NCBI GenBank assembly: GCA_031409875.1
Contig: JANNYB010000158.1
Coordinates: 1 to 64,000 of the forward strand
Direction of reading: 5' to 3'
Length of the DNA stretch: 64,000 nt
Origin: CALMEH01 sp031409875
GTDB taxonomy: Bacteria; Acidobacteriota; Blastocatellia; Pyrinomonadales; Pyrinomonadaceae
Shown here: piece after piece, positions 16,477 through 24,213 of the stretch
Numbering within the stretch: position 1 is the first letter of the stretch
Layout of the letters: each line of letters opens with the position of its first letter
Notes under the pieces: generated by a model
The model's input: only the letters and a program-made list of their open reading frames with translations
What the model was told of the DNA's origin: nothing
Databases searched by the model: none
Program-made: the position numbers and the translations under genes

Positions 16477-17781
16477 CTACGGCATTTGCGGCGTAGTTAC
16501 GGCTCTCAGCGCGTCAGCGCGTCGAAACAGAAATGGTTGATTAGGCTGATTAGGTTGATTATAGACTTGCACTGCCGAGTTTTTCAGCCATTCAGCCAAA
16601 AAATTCGTTCGCATATTCGGATCTCTCGATTGCACGAGCGCAGCGATACCGCTGACAATCGGCGCAGACATCGAAGTTCCGCGCCAAACGCCGTAGCGTC
16701 CGCCCGGAATCGCACTAACGATTCTCTCGCCCGGCGCAAGAATCTGAACCCACGAACCGCGTGTCGAAAAATCTGCCAAAGTATCGGTCGAAGTGCTTGC
16801 GCCGACGGCAATTAAACCCGGAAGATTCATCACATCTTCCGCTGCCGGATAGATTCTCGTGGTATTTCCCGTGTTTCCGGCGGCGGCAACAACCAATATT
16901 CCCGGACTGTTGATGTGTGGAAAATCATTGAAATGCGGCGAGTTATGCGCTGTTTCGGCTTGCAACAAATCGCGCACGAGCGATGTTGATTGCGTTGTGC
17001 CGAGACTCAGATTGATGATGTCCGCGCCGTCGTTTGTTTGTGTATTGCCGTCGGGATTTGCCGCGTAGCTTAACGCTTTGGCAAGCGTCCAAACATTGCC
17101 GACACCGTTTGAATCAAGCACCCGAAGCGGCATAATTTTCGCGTCGGGCGCGACTTGGGCAATGATTCCGGCAACGTGCGTGCCGTGTCCGTAAGCACCT
17201 TGATAATATGTTCCGACTTCCGTGGGATTTGCATCGTTGTCAACAAAATCGTAACCGGGAACGAGTTTTCCGGCAAAAATCGGATGCGATAAATCAATTC
17301 CCGTATCGAGAACGGCGATTTTTACGCCTTGCCCGCGCGAAAGGACGTGCGCCGCGTCGAGATTTATCTTTTTCCGCATCCATTGTCGCGCCGAACCTTT
17401 CGTGCTGCCGCCGATTGACCAACTTCCGCCGATTGACCAACTTCCGCCCAAACTCCAAGAAACTGTGCTGGCATTCGGCGTTCCGACAATAAAATTCGGA
17501 TCGGCGTAAGAAAGCCGCATATCGGCGCGAAGATTCGCTATCGTTTGCGGAACATTCGCATTATTCAAAATTCGCAAACGATAAATCGTGCTACCGTTCG
17601 TAAATTGTTCGAGCGGCGTTGCCGAAAGTCCGTATTGCGCGGCAACAGCGGACAAATCCGACGCTTGATTGAGTTTGACAATAACTTCATTCGGCAAAAA
17701 TTCCTGCGCCGAAACTGCCGTAATTGAAAATAAAAACAGAAAAAGCAAACAGATTTTGCCGTAGAAGTTTTGGACAGACAT
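16477..17781 (-). CDS. Secreted subtilisin-like serine protease (S8)
   Basis: A 434-residue peptidase with a signal peptide (cleavage after 'AVSAQ', about 25). An inhibitor-I9-like propeptide ('NEVIVKLNQASDL', 31-100) follows. The catalytic residues are Asp159 in 'AVLDTGID', His202 in 'GHGTHVAG' and Ser370 in 'GTSMSAP'. The oxyanion asparagine is in 'AAAGNTGN'. Between propeptide and catalytic core is a repeat 'SWSLGGSWSIGGSWSIGGS' (about 108-126), encoded by near-identical 18-base units. No C-terminal sorting domain. It lies just downstream of the TPR-CHAT gene. Confidence 0.9.
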   Translation of the reverse strand: MSVQNFYGKICLLFLFLFSITAVSAQEFLPNEVIVKLNQASDLSAVAAQYGLSATPLEQFTNGSTIYRLRILNNANVPQTIANLRADMRLSYADPNFIVGTPNASTVSWSLGGSWSIGGSWSIGGSTKGSARQWMRKKINLDAAHVLSRGQGVKIAVLDTGIDLSHPIFAGKLVPGYDFVDNDANPTEVGTYYQGAYGHGTHVAGIIAQVAPDAKIMPLRVLDSNGVGNVWTLAKALSYAANPDGNTQTNDGADIINLSLGTTQSTSLVRDLLQAETAHNSPHFNDFPHINSPGILVVAAAGNTGNTTRIYPAAEDVMNLPGLIAVGASTSTDTLADFSTRGSWVQILAPGERIVSAIPGGRYGVWRGTSMSAPIVSGIAALVQSRDPNMRTNFLAEWLKNSAVQVYNQPNQPNQPFLFRRADALRAVTTPQMP

Positions 17782-17883
17782 AGTATTTTTACGAGTTTTT
17801 CCAGCAAATAATATTATTTTCCAAGTGATTAGTCTAGTGAAGAAGTGAAAAAATACATCAATAAGAGAGAATTAGGGAGAAAT

Positions 17884-20793
17884 TTAACCGCCGACCAGAA
17901 AAAACGGCGACCAAAAATACGGATGTTTTTCGAGATTTTTTATTTGCGCCAACCGCAAAGATTCGCCCGGAGTTTTTCCGTTTTGAAGATTTTTGTAAAA
18001 ATCAGACATTAAAAGAAGCGTCGAATCATCATTAACCGTCCAAAAACTCAAGACCAAATTTTTCGCGCCCGCCGAAAGAAAACCGCGTGAAAGTCCGAGA
18101 ATTTCTTCGCCCGATTCGATTTTGCTCAATCCGGTTTCACACGCGCTTAAAACGACTAATTTATTTTGCAAATCAATCTTTCGCGCATCACGCACAACGA
18201 GATTTTCGCCCGAAAGATTTAACGCGCTAAAGAGCGGATTATCAGGGCGAAATTTCGCGTGGCAAGCGAAATGCAAAAGATTTGCGTCTTTGGCGAGTTT
18301 CTGAATATTCCGCAAAGTTGCTTTGTTTCCTATAATTTGCACGGAATTCGGAAGAAGTTCGGCGATTTTTTCAACTTCGCGTTCGGCGTTCGGAATTATT
18401 TCGTCGGCAAAGGCAATAAGTAGAGCCGAATCAAAATTCGCGTCGGGTTTTTGCAAACAATTTGCCAAAACTGCGGCACTCGGCGCGTAAGAAACTTCGT
18501 GTTTTTCGATAAGGAAATTTTCACCGTCCGAAAGCGCGTGAAAAGGAAGATAATGAAGCCGATTGGCGGGAACGAAAACGATTTTGGATTTGTCAGAACC
18601 GCCTGCGGTAGCGGGTGGTTGAAATTTTATTTGTGAGCCGCTTTTGTTTATATTCGAGTTCTTCGTTTGCAGAGTTAAACCGCCCGCTACCGCAGACGGT
18701 TCTGACTTGATGAATTTCTCAAACGGTTTGACCAATAAATCATAAAGTTTCCGTGAATGACGCAAAACTCTCGAAAGCGCGAGTTTTTGATTTGATTTGC
18801 TGAGTTTGTCAATAAATCTGGCGGTTTTAATCTGAAAAAGAAATTGCTCGATTTCTTCATTTACGGCTTTTTCGTCGGCAATATTTTCGCAAAAATTAAT
18901 TTCGTTTCGATTGATTGCAAACGCCGAAATCTTCCCGTCAAAAACTGCGTATTCAATTAAAACCGAATCGCCGAGAAGACTTTGCAGATTTTCAATTTCA
19001 AAATCAAAATTTGTGCCGGAATCTTTCGGCAAACGACGCTCGAGTTCGGTCAATTTTTTTTCGCGCTCAAAAACTTCTTTCTTCAATGAATTCAAATTTT
19101 TACGCGCTTCCAAACCGCTTGTCGAATTTCGATTCAGACGGCTGTAAAACCAATTTAATTCGCCGCGAAGGTTTTCGATTTCAGTTGCAATCTTCAAGTT
19201 GTCGCTTTGATCGCTGTCGAGCGGAACAGACGGCGTTCCGATGGCATCGAGCAAACTTCTCGAACGCGAGCGTTCGAGCCATTGAAACGCTTGAGCAAAA
19301 TCGTTTTCGGCGAGTTTTATCTTAGCAATTTCGAGAAACGGAAAAATTTTATCGCCTAAAAAAGCCATCCGAAATTCTTCCGCTTCTAAAGTCGAGCGCG
19401 TGTTTTCGGTCAATTCAACGGCGCGGCGGAAAAATGTTTCGGCATCAATTCTTTTACCTTTTTTCAGAGCGATTTTGCCGAGCGCGATTAAACATAAATT
19501 TTCAATCGAAGACGAATTATCTTTGGCATCCGACAAAGTTTTTTCAAAAATTTGCGAGGCTTTTTCCAAATCATTTTTCGCCAAAGCAATTTCGCCTAAA
19601 AGCCAACGCGCAAAAAGTTCAAATCGAAGATTTTTGTTGTCCGCAAAAACTTTCAAAGCGTGTTCGGCGAGATTTTCGGCGGTTGCAAAATCATTTTCGA
19701 GAAAGAAAATTTGCGATTTAAAAACTTGTGCCGAAGCCGTTGCCACCAAGTTTCCTTCAGCGCAAAAAAGCGTTTCCGCTTTTTCAATCTGAAGTCGAGC
19801 TTCGTTTATTTCTCCCGAAAATAAATGCGTTCGCGCCGAATTCATCGAACATCGGGCAAGTTCCGCCTGCATTCCGAGTTCGGTAAATTTTCGCGCCGCC
19901 GTTTCGTAAAGCTCCAATGCTTCCTGCAAAAGATTCAATTCTAAATAAATATCGGCAAGTTCGAGTTCGCAATTTGCGGTTGGCGCGGGCATTTGCAAAG
20001 TTTCGTATTTGCGCCGCGAGCGTTCCATAAATTTCAGCGCAAAATCGAGTTTGCCCTGAAAAAGATAAAGATTGCTCAAGCCTGTTTCGATTTCGGCTTG
20101 CGTTACGGTAAATGAATTTTTTTCGGCGCGGTTTATCGCTTTTGCATAGATTTTTTCTGCCGCAAGAAAATCGTTTTGCAAAGATTTAACAAAGGCTTGC
20201 GTGTTTTCGACCATCGCCATCTGCCGTTGATCGTCAATTTGCGAAAAATGTTGATACGCCGAAGCCAAAAAAGGTTCGGATTCCGCATAAAAATCGCGCC
20301 GCCAATAAAGATTTCCGATGTTGTGTTCGATTTTTCCGACTGAATAAATATCGTTTTCGGATAAAAAAACTTCACGCGCTTTCAGCCCGCATTTCACGGC
20401 TTCATCATAACGCCCAAGCAGCGCAAGCGCGTAAAGTTTGCTGATTTGCGTTGTCGCAGCGGCGTGATTTTTGTTTAATTTTTTGAAGGAATTTTCAGAT
20501 TTATCAAGCCACGCCAAACATTTTTCCAAATTTCCGCCAACAAGATTTTTAATCGCTTTTGTCCATTCGAGAATCGCTTCGATTTCTTTATTTCGCGTTT
20601 GTTTTGTCAACAAATCGAGCGCGGAAACAATGCCTAAAACCTTTTTCGGTTGGCTCGTCCAAACTTCGTAACAGATATTTTGCAAGGCAAGAGCGAGTTT
20701 TACATCACAAACGGCAGAATTTTCCGCGAGGAGAAATTTTCTTTCCGCGAGCGAACTTTCCACTAATTTTTTGGCGAGTTTTTCCCGATTCAT
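17884..20793 (-). CDS. TPR repeats with CHAT (caspase-like) peptidase domain
   Basis: A 969-residue protein without signal peptide. Residues about 20-480 are tetratricopeptide helices. A coiled-coil stretch follows (about 540-600). The C-terminal third is a CHAT domain with 'LHYLPFHAL' near 745, the catalytic histidine in 'LHFACHAKF' near 845 and the cysteine in 'VLSACETGLS' near 883. Both dyad residues are present, so it may be an active caspase-like protease; CHAT proteins act in protein cleavage cascades, including defence. Residues about 696-734 ('SEPSAVAGGL' to 'QPPATAGGSD') are an in-frame palindromic insertion at the start of the CHAT core. Flanking genes on both sides encode secreted subtilases. 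Confidence 0.88.
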   Translation of the reverse strand: MNREKLAKKLVESSLAERKFLLAENSAVCDVKLALALQNICYEVWTSQPKKVLGIVSALDLLTKQTRNKEIEAILEWTKAIKNLVGGNLEKCLAWLDKSENSFKKLNKNHAAATTQISKLYALALLGRYDEAVKCGLKAREVFLSENDIYSVGKIEHNIGNLYWRRDFYAESEPFLASAYQHFSQIDDQRQMAMVENTQAFVKSLQNDFLAAEKIYAKAINRAEKNSFTVTQAEIETGLSNLYLFQGKLDFALKFMERSRRKYETLQMPAPTANCELELADIYLELNLLQEALELYETAARKFTELGMQAELARCSMNSARTHLFSGEINEARLQIEKAETLFCAEGNLVATASAQVFKSQIFFLENDFATAENLAEHALKVFADNKNLRFELFARWLLGEIALAKNDLEKASQIFEKTLSDAKDNSSSIENLCLIALGKIALKKGKRIDAETFFRRAVELTENTRSTLEAEEFRMAFLGDKIFPFLEIAKIKLAENDFAQAFQWLERSRSRSLLDAIGTPSVPLDSDQSDNLKIATEIENLRGELNWFYSRLNRNSTSGLEARKNLNSLKKEVFEREKKLTELERRLPKDSGTNFDFEIENLQSLLGDSVLIEYAVFDGKISAFAINRNEINFCENIADEKAVNEEIEQFLFQIKTARFIDKLSKSNQKLALSRVLRHSRKLYDLLVKPFEKFIKSEPSAVAGGLTLQTKNSNINKSGSQIKFQPPATAGGSDKSKIVFVPANRLHYLPFHALSDGENFLIEKHEVSYAPSAAVLANCLQKPDANFDSALLIAFADEIIPNAEREVEKIAELLPNSVQIIGNKATLRNIQKLAKDANLLHFACHAKFRPDNPLFSALNLSGENLVVRDARKIDLQNKLVVLSACETGLSKIESGEEILGLSRGFLSAGAKNLVLSFWTVNDDSTLLLMSDFYKNLQNGKTPGESLRLAQIKNLEKHPYFWSPFFLVGG
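18592..18706. repeat. Palindromic element inside the TPR-CHAT gene
   Basis: 29-bp arms (18592-18620 and 18678-18706, two mismatches) reading GTCAGAACCGCCTGCGGTAG and on, with a 57-bp middle. A second copy with nearly the same arms lies at 38692-38797. It is read through in frame here. Confidence 0.9.
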
Positions 20794-20869
20794 TTAAGAA
20801 ATGCTTTTGCCGATTATAGAAAGTTTTTTATAAAAAAGGAATTTGTATAATTGATTGTTTTGCGGAAAT

Positions 20870-20901
20870 AAAAAAGACAGGATTTGAAACCTGTCTTTTT
20901 T
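20870..20901 (-). terminator. Intrinsic terminator after the subtilase/FG-GAP gene
   Basis: AAAAAAGACAGG (20870-20881) pairs with CCTGTCTTTTTT (20890-20901), eight-base loop, T-tract on both strands. It separates the 20925-23855 gene from the TPR-CHAT gene, so the two are separate transcripts. Confidence 0.85.
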
Positions 20902-20924
20902 AGCGGATTAATTTTACTGGTTTT

Positions 20925-23855
20925 TTATGGCACAAAAGCATTCGGAGTTGGCAAATCTCCGGCAATTCCGAAGCCTTGAATTAATGTTCCGGCAGTCGAA
21001 CGCTGAATAAACCACGTCGAGTTTGACGGTCGGAAAACTCCGGCATCGGTTTTGCCGTCGCCGTCGTAATCGCCCGGAACAGGAACGTCGGTCGAAGTTC
21101 CGAACGGGAACGAGTAGAACGAAAAATCTTCGCTTCGCAAGACGAACCAATTACCGTTTGACGGACGGAAAATTGCGACATCGGTTTTGCCGTCGCCGGT
21201 GTAATCGCCCTGCACGGCTTTATCGGTCGAATTTCCGAATTGCGTCGCAAATACACCGCCGTTTGAACTTCGGCGAATCCACCATTCCGAAATTCCGCCG
21301 TTGTTGCGATAGATGGCAATGTCCGCTTTGCCGTCGCCGTCGTAATCGCCGACAACAGGTTTATCGCCCGCCGCGCCGAAAGTTAAAATGTCCGTTCCGC
21401 CGGTTGATTTCGAGATAAACCAAGTCAGCGTTGATGGACGAAACACGGCGGCATCAGCTTTGCCGTCGCCGTCGTAATCGGCAGGAACTGGAACATCGGT
21501 CGAATTTCCGAACGGAAACGCGAAGAACGAAAAATCTTCGCTCCGCAAAATAAACCATTGACCGCTTGAAGGTCTAAAGAAAGCAAAATCAGTTTTGCCG
21601 TCGCCGGTGTAATCTGCGGGAACGATTTTGTCGCTCGATGCGCCGAATTGCGCGGCAAGATTCGTATTGTTTGAACTGCGGTTTATCCACCATTCGCCCG
21701 GCGCAGGACGGAAAATGGAAAGATCGGTTTTGCCGTCGCCGTCAAAATCAAACGGACGATGTGTGATTGTTACATTCGTTCCGGCTTGCGTAACGGTGTG
21801 AATCTGTCCGCTGACATTGATTGTTGCGGTGCGTTGTGTCGCAGAAGGATTTGCGGCGACCGAATAATTTACCGCGCCGTTGCCGTTGCCGGTCGAAGTC
21901 GTAGTCAGCCACGCTGCATCGCTCTGCGCTGTCCAAGTGCAACCTGCCGCCGTCGTTACATTAAAATTGCTGCTTCCGCCGCTTGCCGCAAAATTTTGAC
22001 TGCTCGAAGAAACCGTAAAATTACAGCCGCCGGTAGCGGTCAAAGCAGTCGTGTAATTTCCGAATTTATTGCCTTCAAACGAAGTCGAATAAATATAATA
22101 AGTTCCGCTGGCGGGAAGCGTCAGAGTGCCGCTTCCGGCAGGAATTCTCGAATTTGTGCCGCCGCCGCCGTTGTTGTCTTGTGCGACAATGCCGCCGCTC
22201 GAATTGACCAGATAAAGATATGTATCAAACGCCGTCGAACCGTGAGTTATCGAAACGCTTTGTCCGGCTGTTCCGGTGAAACTGTAAACATCGGTGCGGT
22301 TGCCCAAACTCAAAAGGCAATCGGTGTTCGAGAGTGCGCCGTTAATCGGCGTTCCGGCAGTAATCGTTCCGGTTGCCGAACTGCACGGGTCAACATTCGA
22401 GGTGTTCATCGCCGTATCGAGTCTAATGCGCGGTTTGACAATTCCGTTACGCGAATCGAAAACCTGCACGCCGCCGTATTTCAGCCGCGTCAGAGTTTGG
22501 GAAACGGTGTCGGTCGGGTATCTCTGCTTCATTACTGCCCACGCGCCCGCAACCATCGGCGAAGCCATCGAAGTTCCTTGCGAATCGTAGTAAAATCCGC
22601 CCGGATAAGCCGACGTAATCAATTCGCCGGGCGCAAGAAGACTTAGAAAATACACGCTGTTTGAAAAAGATGAAATCGCATCAATCGGCATCACGTCGCC
22701 GTCGTTGGTCGAACCGACGCTGATTGCCGATGAAATACAGGCGGGCGAACCCATCGAATCTGTATAACTGCTATTGCCCGATGCGATGACAGTGGCAATA
22801 TTTGCCGAGCGCAGATTATCAATCGCGGCTTTGCCGAGCGCGTTTTCCGCGTCGCAAGTGTTAAAATATTGTCCGCCGCCGAGACTCATATTTGCCGAAG
22901 CGATGTTGTAAGTCGTGCGAAGCGCATAAACTCTTTCAAGCCCACGCGCCCAATCCGAATCGGACGTGCGGATGCACGGCGGAGTTTCGCTGCCGCAGTT
23001 TGAAGTCAAATAAGTAAAAACCTGAATTGCGATAATATTGGAGTTTCGGGCAACGCCCCATCCGTTGATATTCGGATTTCCGCCGCTCGCAATTCCGGCA
23101 ACGTGCGTTCCGTGAAAACAGCCTTCAACCTGACTGACATTGCAATTCACGCCCGAACCCGAAGCGGTCGAAGATGTTGCGCCGCCCGGACAAGTGCTGA
23201 CCGCGCCTGCGCCGCCCGATGAATAACACGCCTCGGAAACGATGCGGTTATTAAAAAACGGATGAAATTTGTCAACGCCCGAATCGAGAATCGCCACCGT
23301 CCAACCGTTTCCTGTCCAGCCGCCCGCCGCCGCAACATTCGCGCCGATAATCGGAATGCTTTGCAATAGCGAAGGTTCGCGCCATTGATCTTCTTGAATC
23401 GAATTTACGTCGGGCGATTTGCGTAATTCAGCGAGTGCGTCCGCCGAAACTTCGATTGCCAAAAACGGAATATATTCAAATTGTTTGGCGTTCGTTACTG
23501 CAAAACTGCTCAGACGATTAAGCAATTCCGTTTGTTTGCGTTTGATGTCGCCGCGCTGTTTGGTTTGTTCGGAATTGTTTAATTCCGCGTCGGCGCGATA
23601 ATTTTCAAGATGAAAGCCGACGATAATTCTCACCGTGCCGTTTTCCCTCGCCTTTGCCGTCAAATTATCAAAATTAGTTTGTAAATCAGCCGAATTCGTT
23701 TGATTTGCCGAATCCCGATTGCTGTTCGGAACTTTGAATTTATCCAAGCCCGGCAAAATATGCTTCATATTTTGTGCGTTTGCCGAGCTGAAAAATATAC
23801 CGGCGAAAAGAACCAAACTAAAAACCATTGCGAATAAATTTTTTGACGATTTCAT
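20925..23855 (-). CDS. Secreted subtilase with PPC, BACON and FG-GAP domains
   Basis: A 976-residue exported protease. Signal peptide about 1-27 ('SSANAQ'). Propeptide to about 160. S8 catalytic domain with Asp191 ('AILDSGVD'), His251 ('FHGTHVAG') and Ser429 ('GTSMASP'). It is followed by a PPC-type beta domain (about 490-600), a BACON domain (about 605-690, 'GCTWTAQSDAAWLT') and six FG-GAP/VCBS repeats (about 695-976). The last residues, 'FGIAGDLPTPNAFVP', match the ends of the other propeller proteins. It has a long cysteine-containing insert around 210-247. Likely a surface or extracellular protease displayed by its propeller. Confidence 0.9.
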   Translation of the reverse strand: MKSSKNLFAMVFSLVLFAGIFFSSANAQNMKHILPGLDKFKVPNSNRDSANQTNSADLQTNFDNLTAKARENGTVRIIVGFHLENYRADAELNNSEQTKQRGDIKRKQTELLNRLSSFAVTNAKQFEYIPFLAIEVSADALAELRKSPDVNSIQEDQWREPSLLQSIPIIGANVAAAGGWTGNGWTVAILDSGVDKFHPFFNNRIVSEACYSSGGAGAVSTCPGGATSSTASGSGVNCNVSQVEGCFHGTHVAGIASGGNPNINGWGVARNSNIIAIQVFTYLTSNCGSETPPCIRTSDSDWARGLERVYALRTTYNIASANMSLGGGQYFNTCDAENALGKAAIDNLRSANIATVIASGNSSYTDSMGSPACISSAISVGSTNDGDVMPIDAISSFSNSVYFLSLLAPGELITSAYPGGFYYDSQGTSMASPMVAGAWAVMKQRYPTDTVSQTLTRLKYGGVQVFDSRNGIVKPRIRLDTAMNTSNVDPCSSATGTITAGTPINGALSNTDCLLSLGNRTDVYSFTGTAGQSVSITHGSTAFDTYLYLVNSSGGIVAQDNNGGGGTNSRIPAGSGTLTLPASGTYYIYSTSFEGNKFGNYTTALTATGGCNFTVSSSSQNFAASGGSSNFNVTTAAGCTWTAQSDAAWLTTTSTGNGNGAVNYSVAANPSATQRTATINVSGQIHTVTQAGTNVTITHRPFDFDGDGKTDLSIFRPAPGEWWINRSSNNTNLAAQFGASSDKIVPADYTGDGKTDFAFFRPSSGQWFILRSEDFSFFAFPFGNSTDVPVPADYDGDGKADAAVFRPSTLTWFISKSTGGTDILTFGAAGDKPVVGDYDGDGKADIAIYRNNGGISEWWIRRSSNGGVFATQFGNSTDKAVQGDYTGDGKTDVAIFRPSNGNWFVLRSEDFSFYSFPFGTSTDVPVPGDYDGDGKTDAGVFRPSNSTWFIQRSTAGTLIQGFGIAGDLPTPNAFVP

Positions 23856-24213
23856 AATAATTTCTCCAAGCGAATTTTTCCTGTCGCTGTTATATGCGTA
23901 AAAAAGTAAGAAAGTCGGACAAAGTTATTGCAGATTCTTATATTTTATAAAAAAAAGATTCATCAGGCAAATTTAATCTGCTTGATGAATCTTTTTGTGA
24001 GAAGTGAATTTCGGCAATCGAAGAAATGAACAATAACTTTTGATTCACATAAATAATCAGCTGAAATCTGAAATTTTATTATTGAAAGGCGACAATAAAC
24101 AGATAAATTTTTTGCATCTCGAATAAAAAATGTTCTAAAATTAAAATATCGAATCTAATGAACATTTACCTAAATACGAGATAAGATTTTCATTTGTTAG
24201 ACTTCCAAATAAT
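23856..24213. other. Divergent intergenic region with a terminator-like hairpin
   Basis: Between the starts of the subtilase gene and lon. Arms 23952-23969 and 23979-23996 (AAAAAGATTCATCAGGCA and near-complement) are followed by T-rich tracts on both strands. A terminator in a region that should carry two promoters is unusual; it may separate two promoters or act as an attenuator. No heat-shock promoter recognised before lon. Confidence 0.55.

Noticed and set aside
21759..22646. 295-codon open frame on the plus strand
   Set aside because: It lies wholly antisense to the subtilase/FG-GAP gene, is rich in Arg/Ser/Cys and has no recognisable domain; a shadow of a coding strand with biased codon use.
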